DNA of 64,000 bases from Marinilabilia salmonicolor (GCF_003003035.1 NZ_PVTS01000013.1:1-64000), one strand, 5' to 3'; counted from the stretch's first letter, positions 46,002 through 55,067 are shown. Notes: generated by a model from the sequence alone, not told the origin. Program-made: numbers and translations.

Positions 46002-47237
46002 TTATTCAATGATCTCCACTCCAAATCCTGCTTTCACTAAATCGTCCCAGTAGTCGGGGTAAGATTTTGTGACAACCTCCGGATCTTCAATGAATATTTG
46101 GTCATTGGTAAGTGCTGCCGGAGCAAAGGCCATAGCCATCCGGTGGTCATGGTAGGTGCTGATGGTGGCCGGGCCGGAAACTTCTTCTCGTTGGCCTTCC
46201 CATTTCAAATCATCTACATCGTTGGTGGTGAAAATAAAGCCAAGCTTACGGGCTTCATTAATAAGGGCATTGATGCGGTCGGTCTCTTTTATTTTTAAGG
46301 TGTGAAGACCTTTTAAATGAAAGGGTACGTTGAGACACGCACAGGTTACGGCAAATGTCTGGGCTAAATCGGGCTGGTCAGTGAAATCGTAACTAAAGTG
46401 TCTGGTTGGGGTGCCCGATTTGGTAAGTTGCAGGCCTTTCTGAGAGAATTTATGTTTTACTCCCAATTGATCAAAGAGATTGGCCACTTCTGCGTCTCCC
46501 TGCAGACTGTACCTGTTAAGTCCGCCCAACGTAACCGTGTTGTTGTTTTTGGAAAGCGCCACGATCTGGAACCAGTAGGAGGCTGCGCTCCAGTCTCCCT
46601 CTGCTTTGGTTTCCACGGCTTTAAATGGCTGTTCGGGGACAATAATGGTGTTGTTGGTCCATGTGTATTGTATCCCGAATTGTTCCATGAGTTTAAGGGT
46701 GAGGTTGATATAGGGCCGTGAGGTGATGTCTCCTATAAGTTTCAGGGTAAGACCGTCGGTGACTGTCGGAGCAATCATCAGAAGGGCTGAGATATATTGG
46801 CTGCTGATGTTGCCGGGCAATTCGAGGGTTTTACCCTGCAGCGAACTGCCGAAGATTTTAAGGGGAGGATACCCCTCTTTTTCAGTATATTCAATTTTGG
46901 CTCCGATCTCTTGAAGGGCATCCACCAACACGCTGATTGGTCTCTCTTTCATTCGTGCACTTCCGGTAATAATCCATTCACCAACGATTCGGCTTAAAAA
47001 AGCGGTAAGAAAGCGCATTGTGGTGCCGGCAGCTCCCACATTGAACAGGCTGGCGTTGGAGGTCAACGCTGTAGCCAACGCTTTTGTGTCATCGCTGTCG
47101 GATAAGTTTTTTACCGGAAAAGGGCTGTACGACAAAGCATTTAAAATGAGTAAGCGGTTACTGATGCTTTTGGATGAAGGCAGGTTTATTTCTGTATTTT
47201 TGATTTCTTTGGGAGCGGTAACTTTTAGTTTTGCCAT
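46002..47237 (-). CDS. aroA: 3-phosphoshikimate 1-carboxyvinyltransferase (EPSP synthase)
   Basis: Shikimate-pathway enzyme that joins phosphoenolpyruvate to shikimate-3-phosphate. The 411-residue protein has SSKSISNRLLILNAL (about 22-36), GAAGTTMRFLTAFLS (about 67-81), SSQYISALLMIAP, IKETDRINAL and YHDHRMAMAFAPA, in the usual order for this fold of two six-fold domains. A longer frame to 47357 lacks homologous residues, so MAKLKVTAP is the start (ATG complement 47235-47237). It follows aroB by 52 bases on the same strand, so aroB-aroA is a unit. The sequence is on the divergent side of the family, as in other Bacteroidota. Confidence 0.93.
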   Translation of the reverse strand: MAKLKVTAPKEIKNTEINLPSSKSISNRLLILNALSYSPFPVKNLSDSDDTKALATALTSNASLFNVGAAGTTMRFLTAFLSRIVGEWIITGSARMKERPISVLVDALQEIGAKIEYTEKEGYPPLKIFGSSLQGKTLELPGNISSQYISALLMIAPTVTDGLTLKLIGDITSRPYINLTLKLMEQFGIQYTWTNNTIIVPEQPFKAVETKAEGDWSAASYWFQIVALSKNNNTVTLGGLNRYSLQGDAEVANLFDQLGVKHKFSQKGLQLTKSGTPTRHFSYDFTDQPDLAQTFAVTCACLNVPFHLKGLHTLKIKETDRINALINEARKLGFIFTTNDVDDLKWEGQREEVSGPATISTYHDHRMAMAFAPAALTNDQIFIEDPEVVTKSYPDYWDDLVKAGFGVEIIE

Positions 47238-47289
47238 ATTGTAAAATGATTTGCGGTTGCCGGTTGTTATGGCAAACGACTGACTGTTT

Positions 47290-48345
47290 TTAATCAAAGA
47301 TTGCTGATTTGATTTCTTCCCTGCTGCAATGAATATCAATGACCGGTGTCCCCACATTGCTTAAAAGTGTGAAGTTGATGCGGTCTCCTTTGTTTTTTTT
47401 GTCGTGTTGCATCAGGGAGAATAGTGCATCAAAATCATCAGTGGTAAATTGGTGATGGCCGTAAAGCCGGTTGATGTAATTCTCCGTTTTTTTGGCGATC
47501 TCCATGGGGAATTTCTCTTTTGCAACGGCCAGTTTCAATTCGGGAATTAACCCCCAGGCAACAGCATATCCGTGTAGGGCCGGACGTTTTTTCTTCATGG
47601 CCAGACTTTCAAAAGCATGACCAATGGTATGTCCCAAATTGAGAGCTTTGCGAATGTTTTTTTCCAATGGATCCGCCTCCACATAACGGTCCTTTACCAT
47701 GACCGAATCTGCAACGAGTTCTGCCAGAAATTCTGCTGAAATATTGTCCGGTTCAGTAATGAGTAACTTTTCAAGCGTTTCGGGGGCGTCGATGAGTGCA
47801 TGTTTCAACATTTCGGCATATCCCGAAAGCAAGTTGTCTTTATCCAGTGTGTTTAGAAACGGCGTGTGAATCAGCACCATTTCGGCAATGCGAAAAGCAC
47901 CGATTTCATTTTTAAAGCCGTTGAAATTAATGCCGGTTTTACCACCAACAGAGGCATCGACCATCGACAACAGGGTGGTGGGGAGGTTTATGAACGGAAT
48001 TCCGCGTTTGTAGGTTGCTGCAGCAAATCCGCCCAGGTCACAGGGCATTCCGCCACCCAGGTTGATAAGCAGGGAGTGCCGGGAGGCTCCGCCATCAGAC
48101 AACATTTGCCATACAGAAGCAAGCGCCCCGGTGTTTTTGTGATGATCACCGGCCTTGATGGTGATGGATTGACTGTCGGTGACTCCTTTAACCCCTTCTA
48201 TTAGCGGGCGGCAAAGATATTGAGTGTGCTCATCAGTGAGCAGGAATATCTTGTCAGGCGATATTTTGTCAATCAGTTCATTTAGATCGGCTACCGGATC
48301 CCTGCTGATGGAAACGGGAGCAGATTTAGACGGTAATGGTTGCAT
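47290..48345 (-). CDS. aroB: 3-dehydroquinate synthase
   Basis: Second step of the shikimate pathway; converts DAHP to 3-dehydroquinate with NAD and a divalent metal. The 351-residue protein has the nucleotide-binding INLGGGMPCDLGGFAAATYKR split as INLGGG and DLGGFAAATYKRG, then PTTLLSMVDASVGGKTGINF and FKNEIGAF. Metal ligands lie in GYAEMLKHAL and GHTIGHAFESL. Size and motifs match the short Bacteroidota AroB. It lies upstream of aroA with 52 bases between, and has a promoter-like element at 48373-48380. Confidence 0.95.
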   Translation of the reverse strand: MQPLPSKSAPVSISRDPVADLNELIDKISPDKIFLLTDEHTQYLCRPLIEGVKGVTDSQSITIKAGDHHKNTGALASVWQMLSDGGASRHSLLINLGGGMPCDLGGFAAATYKRGIPFINLPTTLLSMVDASVGGKTGINFNGFKNEIGAFRIAEMVLIHTPFLNTLDKDNLLSGYAEMLKHALIDAPETLEKLLITEPDNISAEFLAELVADSVMVKDRYVEADPLEKNIRKALNLGHTIGHAFESLAMKKKRPALHGYAVAWGLIPELKLAVAKEKFPMEIAKKTENYINRLYGHHQFTTDDFDALFSLMQHDKKNKGDRINFTLLSNVGTPVIDIHCSREEIKSAIFD

Positions 48346-48372
48346 TTGTTTTCTTTAATTAGGTAATTGCTG

Positions 48373-48401
48373 CAAAAATAAGCTTTTTTATTGAGTTCGA
48401 A
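48373..48401 (-). promoter_or_regulatory. Putative promoter of aroBA
   Basis: On the minus strand an exact TAnnTTTG element (TATTTTTG, complement of 48373-48380) lies about 30 bases before the aroB start. The -33 region (TTCG, complement of 48398-48401) is weak, with a 17-base spacer. Confidence 0.45.
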
Positions 48402-48510
48402 CTTTTATCTTTGCTTTGGGATTGTGCCAAAATAACCTGACACTTTAAACGTGTTCTTTTGCCCTTTAACTTCCTTGAAAATCCATTAAATAGCCCGCTA
48501 TTTGCAGTGT

Positions 48511-48541
48511 TTTCAAGTTGATAAAGAACAAAATAACTTTG
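48511..48541 (+). promoter_or_regulatory. Putative promoter of the small membrane protein gene at 48606
   Basis: TTTC (48511-48514), a 19-base spacer, and an exact TAACTTTG (48534-48541) fit the Bacteroidota promoter pattern. The start would be near 48548, about 58 bases before the ATG. A second TATCTTTG (48406-48413) lies farther upstream without a good -33 box. Confidence 0.55.
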
Positions 48542-48605
48542 TTAAAGCTGTCAATTTATTTCATTACAAACCCTTTATGTATGATTCGAAATAAATGATG
48601 GTAAA

Positions 48606-49064
48606 ATGATAGTAAACCAAAAGGAATCTGCACGGGCCCTGATGATTTTTTCCGGTATTTGGGCAGGGCTGGTCATTGTTTTTGCATTGTCCTTTTTTGA
48701 GCTTTTCTATTCGCCTATGTGGTTGCGAATCGGATTGGCTGTTGTGATCGGATTAATTGCCCTGTTTTTCTATATCGGAGGTTATTGTTATGTGCATGTG
48801 GAAGTGGAAAACAATGCAAATCTGATGGTGAAATATTACAACCTTTTCCCGGTGGGTCGAAAGTTTAAAGCCTTCAAGATTCCGCTTCAAAACTTTCATC
48901 ATCATGAAATTCGTTTCGGTGCAGCCGGGATGGTTTCCAAGCTTGTTCTTTTTCAGCGGATGCAGGATGGAGTGGCCAAATATCCCCCGGTTGGATTGTC
49001 AGCAATGGGGAAAGCAGGACGGGAGAAATTGAGTGCATTTCTCCGGAAGCTGGAAAAGAGATAG
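48606..49064 (+). CDS. Small membrane protein of unknown function
   Basis: I do not recognise the family. The 152-residue protein has two hydrophobic spans, about residues 11-31 (ALMIFSGIWAGLVIVFALSF) and 38-60 (WLRIGLAVVIGLIALFFYIG). A soluble part follows (about 64-152) with a PH-like succession of strands: YVHVEVENNANLMVKYYNLF, KAFKIPLQNFHHHEI, KLVLFQRM. It resembles the membrane-plus-PH-domain layout seen in small bacterial envelope proteins, but I would not name a function. It converges on the TM2-domain gene at 49193, separated by a period-7 tract. Confidence 0.75.
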   Translation: MIVNQKESARALMIFSGIWAGLVIVFALSFFELFYSPMWLRIGLAVVIGLIALFFYIGGYCYVHVEVENNANLMVKYYNLFPVGRKFKAFKIPLQNFHHHEIRFGAAGMVSKLVLFQRMQDGVAKYPPVGLSAMGKAGREKLSAFLRKLEKR

Positions 49065-49133
49065 CTCCCTGATTGAATCGTTGCTATAATGATTCTAACT
49101 CCCGGCATGAGACAGGGGGTAACCTTACAGCGA

Positions 49134-49189
49134 CTTATCTCTACTGACTACAAACTATTCACTTTTCCCTGTTCCCTACTGACTATTTT
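49134..49189. repeat. Period-7 tandem tract (8 degenerate heptamers)
   Basis: The units read CTTATCT, CTACTGA, CTACAAA, CTATTCA, CTTTTCC, CTGTTCC, CTACTGA and CTATTTT; every unit begins with CT. The tract ends three bases before the stop of the minus-strand gene at 49193. CTACTGA is the same unit as in the perfect array at 38192. Confidence 0.85.
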
Positions 49190-49192
49190 TCC

Positions 49193-49537
49193 TCATCGCA
49201 TCATCTGCATGATTTCGTGCGCCATTTTTTGGTTGTATTCGAAGGTAAGAGTTCGATGATTTACCAGATCCACAATGGTTCCGATAAAGCAAAGGCCTGC
49301 AGTGAAAAGGTAAAGGATTCCCATTCCTATCTGATTGAGCAGAAAACGATGCACTCCGGAGATGCCGAGAAAGCCAATGAGTGCGGTAAGCAGTGTCATT
49401 TGCGGATCCCGTCGCCGCGAACGGTAAACCATTAAGAAATCATTGACCTGTTGGTCGCTTTTCTCTTTGAGCAGATTGTCCAGGAAATATGCCTCTTCCA
49501 TATCGGCTTCAGGCATCAGTTTGTAAATTCGTTCCAT
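49193..49537 (-). CDS. TM2-domain membrane protein
   Basis: Small inner-membrane protein of 114 residues with a TM2 domain (about 45-98). The domain shows MTLLTALIGFLGISGVHRFLL, a short turn, and MGILYLFTAGLCFIGTIVDLV; the two helices and the GxxGxHRF link are the family signature. The soluble N-terminus (1-44) is acidic and helical. Biochemical role unknown; such proteins often sit beside DUF2752 proteins, as here. The DUF2752 gene ends six bases before its start, so they form a pair. Confidence 0.88.
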   Translation of the reverse strand: MERIYKLMPEADMEEAYFLDNLLKEKSDQQVNDFLMVYRSRRRDPQMTLLTALIGFLGISGVHRFLLNQIGMGILYLFTAGLCFIGTIVDLVNHRTLTFEYNQKMAHEIMQMMR

Positions 49538-49543
49538 TGGTTT

Positions 49544-49843
49544 TTAGATTGGTTTTTTCGATAGATGGATGTCATGTTTTAGTAAATTGAAGCTTCTGGT
49601 CAGGAGGATAATCAAAGCGGGAATTCCAAGAGGATGACAATGAAATGAAGCATTGAAATCACCTTTGAAGATCCATGAAATGGAATGTCCCAGTCCGCAT
49701 CCCGGACAGAAGTTGAATCCCATGTTTTTCACCGGACAAAGTGACAGATGTCCGGAGCCTTCCGGATTGGTAAATGCCAGCAGGATAATGGCCACAATCC
49801 AGAAAAATGCCTCGATATGTCTCTTATGAAATTGATATTTCAT
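49544..49843 (-). CDS. DUF2752-family membrane protein
   Basis: Small membrane protein of 99 residues. Two hydrophobic spans, about 10-27 and 70-87, flank a cysteine-rich part with LCPVKNMGFNFCPGCGLGHSISWIFKGDF, given here as LCPVKNM and FCPGCGLGHS. The CPGCGLG motif and the following small helix are the DUF2752 signature; a metal or redox role of these cysteines is a guess. It lies six bases before the TM2-domain gene. Confidence 0.85.
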   Translation of the reverse strand: MKYQFHKRHIEAFFWIVAIILLAFTNPEGSGHLSLCPVKNMGFNFCPGCGLGHSISWIFKGDFNASFHCHPLGIPALIILLTRSFNLLKHDIHLSKKPI

Positions 49844-49996
49844 GAATGAAGCAGGCTAAAATCAACCGGAATTTTCAATCGTCGTGAAAATACAAACTAT
49901 TTATCAATAAAGAAATAATTCAGTAAAATAATCTGCGAATGGTTTTCAACTTCTTTAATAGCTTTTAAGGCATAGTTTATTGCGGATAGGGCAGAA

Positions 49997-50072
49997 CTGG
50001 TTCGTCCCCGCAGGGGGCAAATTTAAATAGCCCCGGGTGCCAAACCCGTGGGGTGAACTTAACATGAACCAG
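49997..50072. repeat. Palindromic GC-rich element and second inverted repeat in the 329-base gap 49844-50172
   Basis: An outer stem CTGGTTC (49997-50003) with GAACCAG (50066-50072) surrounds an inner stem CCCCGGGT (50031-50038) with ACCCGTGGGG (50044-50053). GC content stands out from the AT-rich flanks. A second inverted repeat, 50107-50123 with 50133-50150 (CTCATTGAT on each side), lies nearer the kinase gene and may end its transcript. No gene fits in the gap. The first part looks like a dispersed palindromic repeat, but I see no second copy in this window. Confidence 0.5.
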
Positions 50073-50172
50073 GTCCCTGAATGGGGGCCAACGATCAATT
50101 TGTTAACTCATTGATTGATTTTTGAATTTTGCAAAAAAATCATCAATGAGGGCGAGACGAATAAGGGAGCAA

Positions 50173-51840
50173 TCAATAGGTAAAACTGCTGCCACCCAAA
50201 AACTCCCTCAATATGGATGTTGGCGGAATTTCCCTTGGTTGTATTGGTTTGAAATAGCTAAAAAACTTCAGCAGGCGACTCGCTTCTGAATATTCATCCT
50301 GATTGGGCTGTACTTCAAGCAGAATAGGTTCTGCATACGGCTTAAGCACTGCCAGTTCATAAAGCAGGGCAGAGTTAAACATTACATCTGCTTCTTCCTG
50401 ATACGGGAAAATGTGCTTGTCTTCGCCTCTGCGTACGCTGTCCCAACGTGAAATGGTCTCCCGGGCCGAATAGTTGCGATACCGGTAATCCCGGATTATT
50501 CGTCTTACGAGACGGTTGTCGGTCGTCGGAATTCTGCTTTGGTTGTCGATGTTGATGTTGGTGAGGGCTGAAACGTAAACCTTAAACTTTTTGTCGTTCT
50601 CAATCAGGTGCGTTAATTCGGGGTTTAGTCCGTGAATACCTTCGATAATGAGGATGTTGTCACTCTTCATCTGTAGCTTGTCTCCGTTGAAAATTCTTTT
50701 TCCTGTTTCAAACGAAAACTTTGGCAATGTCACCTCTTTACCGGCAAGTAAATCAAGTAGTTGTTCATTAAATAGGTCAATATCCAACGCTTCTAATGCT
50801 TCGAAGTCGTATTCTCCGTTTTCATCCAGCGGAGTCTTTTCCCGGTCCACAAAATAGTTGTCCAGGGAAAGGTTAAGCGGACAAATACCATTTACCAGCA
50901 ATTGAATGGCCAGTCGCTTGCTGAATGTAGTTTTACCACTGGAGGAGGGGCCGCTGATCAGGACAATTTTGAGCTCCTCTTTTCCGGAGGCTATCATATC
51001 TGCAATCTGGGCAATTTTCTTCTCGTGAAGTGCCTCACTCACTTTTATTAACCGTTCTGCAGCTCCATTGTGAGCAGCATCATTGAGGTCGCTGATATTG
51101 GTTACATTCAGCACGCGGTTCCAGTGGCTGAATTCACGGAAAATCTCAAACATTTTGTTTTGTTCCACCAACTCCTGCACCTCTTCAGGGTGTTGCTGGC
51201 TGGGAATTTGCAGCAGCATCCCGTTGTAATATTTATTGAGATCAAATACTTTTAGATAACCGGTGGAGGGTACCATGAACCCGTAAAATTTGCCGATGTG
51301 CTCTTTTAAGGTGTAATAGGTTGAATAGTATTGGCCGCGATGTTCAAGCAACTGAACTTTATCGTCCAAACCTTTCTCTTTGAAAAGAGCAACCACATCA
51401 TCCGTTTCATCCTTGAACTGTAAAAACGGGATGTCCTCTTCCACCATTTCCCGCATTTTGCGGCCAATCTCGAAAATGTCATCAATGGATAATGGTTGTT
51501 TCAGTCCATGGAGCTCACAGTAAAAACCTTTACTGACCGAGTGATCGATTCGCAGTATGGCTTCTGGAAAAACTTCTTTGGCTGCAGCTGTCAGCAAAAA
51601 AGAGAGACTTCTGATGTACATTCTCATCCCGTCTTTATGCGTAATGTCGATGAACTCGATGGTTTTGGGATTGTATATCTCAAAGGACAATTCTCTGACC
51701 TGATTGTTTACCATTGCCCCGAGAATCGGGTGTTTGGTGGATAACTTCTGGGTTTTTGCAATTTCTTTGAGTGAGGTGCCCCTTTGGGTATTAAAGGCTT
51801 TGTTGTTGTTGAGGCATTTAATGCGTACTGTTTTATCCAT
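50173..51840 (-). CDS. Nucleoside kinase fused to a TGS/threonyl-tRNA-synthetase-like N-terminus
   Basis: The 555-residue protein joins an N-terminal TGS-like part (1-68, FNTQRGTSLKEIAKT) and a SAD-like part of threonyl-tRNA synthetase type (about 75-190, RIDHSVSKGFYCEL) to a C-terminal uridine-kinase-like P-loop kinase (about 285-500). Walker A is SGPSSSGKTTFSK (296-308), and the lid region holds RRIIRDYRYRN. Other bacteria have the same architecture, described as a nucleoside kinase. A link between nucleotide salvage and translation is suggested by the fusion but unproved. The stop is followed by the inverted repeat at 50107-50150; uvrA lies upstream, 71 bases away, on the same strand. Confidence 0.88.
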   Translation of the reverse strand: MDKTVRIKCLNNNKAFNTQRGTSLKEIAKTQKLSTKHPILGAMVNNQVRELSFEIYNPKTIEFIDITHKDGMRMYIRSLSFLLTAAAKEVFPEAILRIDHSVSKGFYCELHGLKQPLSIDDIFEIGRKMREMVEEDIPFLQFKDETDDVVALFKEKGLDDKVQLLEHRGQYYSTYYTLKEHIGKFYGFMVPSTGYLKVFDLNKYYNGMLLQIPSQQHPEEVQELVEQNKMFEIFREFSHWNRVLNVTNISDLNDAAHNGAAERLIKVSEALHEKKIAQIADMIASGKEELKIVLISGPSSSGKTTFSKRLAIQLLVNGICPLNLSLDNYFVDREKTPLDENGEYDFEALEALDIDLFNEQLLDLLAGKEVTLPKFSFETGKRIFNGDKLQMKSDNILIIEGIHGLNPELTHLIENDKKFKVYVSALTNINIDNQSRIPTTDNRLVRRIIRDYRYRNYSARETISRWDSVRRGEDKHIFPYQEEADVMFNSALLYELAVLKPYAEPILLEVQPNQDEYSEASRLLKFFSYFKPIQPREIPPTSILREFLGGSSFTY

Positions 51841-51911
51841 ATCAGGTCTTATATTGGTTTCTTTTACCCAAATCTACATATTCTCTTGCTAAGTGTGATC
51901 TTTTTTGAAGA

Positions 51912-54770
51912 TTAAAGGCCTTCGTCTTTTTTCAAAAATTGTCCGGTAAAACTTTTTTTACATTGGGCTACCTTTTCAGGAGTTCCGCTGACTAGGAGTT
52001 CGCCTCCACGAGCTCCTCCTTCCGGGCCGATGTCAATGATGTGGTCGGCCGTTTTTATCACGTCCAGATTGTGTTCAATAACGATGACCGTATTGCCCCG
52101 AGATACCAGTTTGTTCAATACATCGAGCAATACCCGGATGTCTTCGAAATGCAGACCGGTGGTCGGTTCGTCGAGAATATATACTGTTTTTCCGGTGTCT
52201 TTTTTCGCCAGTTCCGTAGCCAGTTTTACCCGCTGTGATTCTCCACCCGATAAGGTTGTGGAAGGTTGTCCCAGTTTGATGTAACCCAGACCAACTTCCT
52301 GAAGAACTCTCAGGCGGGGGGTGAGTTTTGGAATGTTCTCAAAGAACTCAACAGCCTGATTGATGGTCATATCCAAAACATCGCTGATGGATTTCCCTTT
52401 GTATCTTACCTCCAGTGTTTCCCGGTTGTAGCGTTTTCCCCGACAGTCGGGACATTCTACCATGACATCGGGCAGGAAATTCATCTCAATGACCTGAACT
52501 CCTCCTCCTTTGCAGGTTTCACAGCGTCCTCCGGCGACATTGAACGAGAAGCGTCCCGGTTTATAGGCTCTGATTTTTGCCTCAGGCAGCCCTGCAAATA
52601 GTTTGCGGATGTCGTCAAACAACTTTGTATAGGTGGCAGGATTTGAGCGTGGCGTGCGCCCAAGTGGTGCCTGATCCACATCCACCACCTTGTCCACATA
52701 TTCCAGTCCTTCCACCTTTTTGTAAGTCAGCGGATCTTTTACCGATTTGTAGATGTACTGATTGAGGATGGGGTAAAGTGTTTCATTGATAAGTGTTGAT
52801 TTTCCGCTTCCGGAGACACCTGTAACACAAATGAAGGTCCCCAAAGGAAATGAGACAGTCAGGTTTTTAAGGTTGTTGCCTTTTGCCCCCTTAATGGTAA
52901 GGAGTGTACCATTTCCGGTTCTTCTTTCTTCGGGAATGGCGATCTCTTTTATCTTTTTGAGATAATCGGCGGTCAATGAATTGGAATTCAGTATCTCCTG
53001 AGGAGTTCCCTGTGCTACCACTTCTCCGCCGTGACGACCTGCATGCGGCCCCATATCAATAACATGGTCGGCAGCCATCATCATATCTTTGTCGTGCTCT
53101 ACCACCAGGATGGAGTTGCCGGTGTCCCTCAGTTGTTTCAGAGACTCGATAAGCCGGTGATTGTCCCGTTGGTGCAGGCCAATGCTTGGCTCGTCCAGAA
53201 TGTAAAGCACATTGACCAATTGAGAGCCGATTTGTGTAGCCAGGCGGATACGCTGACTCTCTCCGCCCGACAAAGTCATGGCGCTGCGGTCCAGAGCCAG
53301 GTACTCAAGTCCCACATCCAGCATAAAACCAAGTCTCGAACGTATCTCTTTCAATATTTCCGTTGCTATGGCTTGTTGCTTCCTGCTGAGACGCCCCTCC
53401 AACCCTTCGGTCCAATTGTAAAGTTCATTCAAATCCATTTTACTGATTTCGGCAATGTTCTTTCCGTCAATCATAAAATGAAGTGCCTCTTTGTTGAGGC
53501 GTTGTCCGTTACAGGTCGGGCACACTGTATTACGAATAAACTGGTTGGCCCATTTTCGGGCCTTCTGTGAAGTGTCGTTCGATTGTTGATTGTGAATGTA
53601 GCTGATTACTCCGTCAAAGCTCAGGGAGTAATTGGATGAAGTACCCAAAGGTGTATTCTTCAGCTTTAATGGTTCTGTGGTTCCGTGAAGAATTTCATCC
53701 AGAGCTTCTTCAGGGATATTTTTGATGGCACTCTTCAGTTTGAACCCGTGTCGTTCGGCCAGTGCTTCAAGTTGCCAAAAAATCAGGTTGTTTTTATACC
53801 GTCCCAGAGGCACAATACCTCCCGAGTAGATGGAAACCTTGTCGTCCGGAATAATTTTCTCGATGTCAATTTCATCCACAAACCCCAATCCTTTGCATTT
53901 GGGGCAGGCTCCCTGTGGCGAGTTAAAAGAAAAATTATGCGGAGCCGGTTCATTGTATGAGATTCCGGTGGTGGGACACATGAGCTGGCGACTGAAATAC
54001 CGGGGCTGGTCGCTCTCTTTGTCCAGTACCATCATGATGTTTTTTCCCTGCTTCATCGCCAGAGCAACCGATTCTTCCAGCCGTTTCCTGTCTTTGTCCG
54101 AAACTTTAAGTTTGTCGATGACGACCTCCACAAAATGGTTTTTGTAGCGGTCCAGTTTCATTCCGTGCTTAATCTCCCTGATTTCTCCGTCCACACGAAC
54201 GTTGAGAAATCCTTTCTTCCGGATTTGCTCGAAAAGCTCTTTATAATGACCTTTTCGGCCTTTTACCATCGGGGCCAGAATATATACGCCTTTTCCTTCA
54301 AACCGGGAAAGAATCAGATCGATGATCTGACGGTCGGTATATTTTACCATCTTTTCACCTGTCTCGTAGGAAATGGCTTCCCCGGCACGAGCATAAAGCA
54401 GGCGAAAAAAGTCGTAAATCTCAGTGGTTGTTCCCACGGTGGACCGCGGGTTTTTGCCGGTGGTTTTTTGTTCTATGGAGATGACAGGACTCAGTCCTGT
54501 AATTTTGTCCACATCGGGACGCTCCATTCCTCCCAGAAACTGGCGGGCATAGGCCGAAAAGGTCTCTATGTAACGTCGCTGGCCCTCGGCATATATGGTG
54601 TCGAAGGCCAGTGAAGATTTACCGCTCCCGCTGAGACCGGTAATGACTACCAGCTCATTCCGGGGGATGGTTATGTCGATGTTTTGAAGATTGTGTACAC
54701 GGGCACCCAAAACTTCAATCTGCTCCAGGTCACTCTCTATGGGTAATGTGTCGTTTATTGCTGTCTTCAC
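51912..54770 (-). CDS. uvrA: UvrABC excinuclease subunit A
   Basis: DNA-damage recognition ATPase of nucleotide excision repair, 952 residues. Both ABC halves are complete. Walker A1 is TGLSGSGKSSLAFDTIY near residue 45-61, and Walker A2 is TGVSGSGKSTLINETLYP. The signature LSGGESQRIRLATQIG (first) and LSGGESQRVKLATELAKK (second) are both present. The zinc modules show CPTTGIS-CPKCKG in the first half and CETCKGGG-CPDCRGKR in the second. No truncation. The promoter-like element at 54792 gives a short leader. Confidence 0.97.
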   Translation of the reverse strand: MKTAINDTLPIESDLEQIEVLGARVHNLQNIDITIPRNELVVITGLSGSGKSSLAFDTIYAEGQRRYIETFSAYARQFLGGMERPDVDKITGLSPVISIEQKTTGKNPRSTVGTTTEIYDFFRLLYARAGEAISYETGEKMVKYTDRQIIDLILSRFEGKGVYILAPMVKGRKGHYKELFEQIRKKGFLNVRVDGEIREIKHGMKLDRYKNHFVEVVIDKLKVSDKDRKRLEESVALAMKQGKNIMMVLDKESDQPRYFSRQLMCPTTGISYNEPAPHNFSFNSPQGACPKCKGLGFVDEIDIEKIIPDDKVSIYSGGIVPLGRYKNNLIFWQLEALAERHGFKLKSAIKNIPEEALDEILHGTTEPLKLKNTPLGTSSNYSLSFDGVISYIHNQQSNDTSQKARKWANQFIRNTVCPTCNGQRLNKEALHFMIDGKNIAEISKMDLNELYNWTEGLEGRLSRKQQAIATEILKEIRSRLGFMLDVGLEYLALDRSAMTLSGGESQRIRLATQIGSQLVNVLYILDEPSIGLHQRDNHRLIESLKQLRDTGNSILVVEHDKDMMMAADHVIDMGPHAGRHGGEVVAQGTPQEILNSNSLTADYLKKIKEIAIPEERRTGNGTLLTIKGAKGNNLKNLTVSFPLGTFICVTGVSGSGKSTLINETLYPILNQYIYKSVKDPLTYKKVEGLEYVDKVVDVDQAPLGRTPRSNPATYTKLFDDIRKLFAGLPEAKIRAYKPGRFSFNVAGGRCETCKGGGVQVIEMNFLPDVMVECPDCRGKRYNRETLEVRYKGKSISDVLDMTINQAVEFFENIPKLTPRLRVLQEVGLGYIKLGQPSTTLSGGESQRVKLATELAKKDTGKTVYILDEPTTGLHFEDIRVLLDVLNKLVSRGNTVIVIEHNLDVIKTADHIIDIGPEGGARGGELLVSGTPEKVAQCKKSFTGQFLKKDEGL

Positions 54771-54791
54771 GTTTCAATTTTTTGGAACTTA

Positions 54792-54820
54792 CAAAGATAG
54801 CAAAATCAAAATAGGGGAAA
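54792..54820 (-). promoter_or_regulatory. Putative promoter of uvrA
   Basis: Minus-strand TATCTTTG (complement of 54792-54799) is an exact TAnnTTTG element; TTTC (complement of 54817-54820) lies 17 bases upstream. Transcription would start about 15 bases before the uvrA ATG at 54770. I see no LexA-type site. Confidence 0.55.
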
Positions 54821-54830
54821 AAAGGTTTTT

Positions 54831-54906
54831 AATCTACCTTATACATAAAACAGACTTTCAGCCTGCATCGGTACGCCCTGCTATATTTTTTATATATAAG
54901 GCAGGT
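54831..54906 (+). repeat. REP-like element, partial copy C
   Basis: CTTTCAGCCTG followed by GTACGCCCTGCTATATT and TATAAGGCAGGTT matches the tail of copy A (4880-4922) over about 50 bases with few changes. Its left end, AATCTACCTTATACATAAAA (54831-54850), is the exact reverse complement of part of copy A's tail. So two tails face each other and form a hairpin without the GC-rich centre. It lies just upstream of the uvrA promoter. Confidence 0.7.
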
Positions 54907-55005
54907 TCAATAGTCCGTTAAACTTTTTCAAATCTCTGGAAATTAGACCGTTAAATTTGAATGAGTGTTTTTAATAAAATGCAGAATGTCAATATCTTAA
55001 GATTT

Positions 55006-55040
55006 ATTCTAATCTCTAACTTCTAAAGTCTAACGATCTA
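55006..55040. repeat. Period-7 tract with core TCTAA (5 units)
   Basis: The units ATTCTAA, TCTCTAA, CTTCTAA, AGTCTAA and CGATCTA share a TCTAA/TCTA core in the same phase. The tract lies 27 bases behind the stop of the minus-strand lytic transglycosylase gene (55068), in the same relation as the other tracts. Confidence 0.65.
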
Positions 55041-55067
55041 TTGAGGTTAATTTGGTTGTAAAAACGA

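Noticed and set aside
47238-47357. N-terminal extension of aroA by 40 residues
   Set aside because: It would overlap aroB, and the family begins at MAKLKV.
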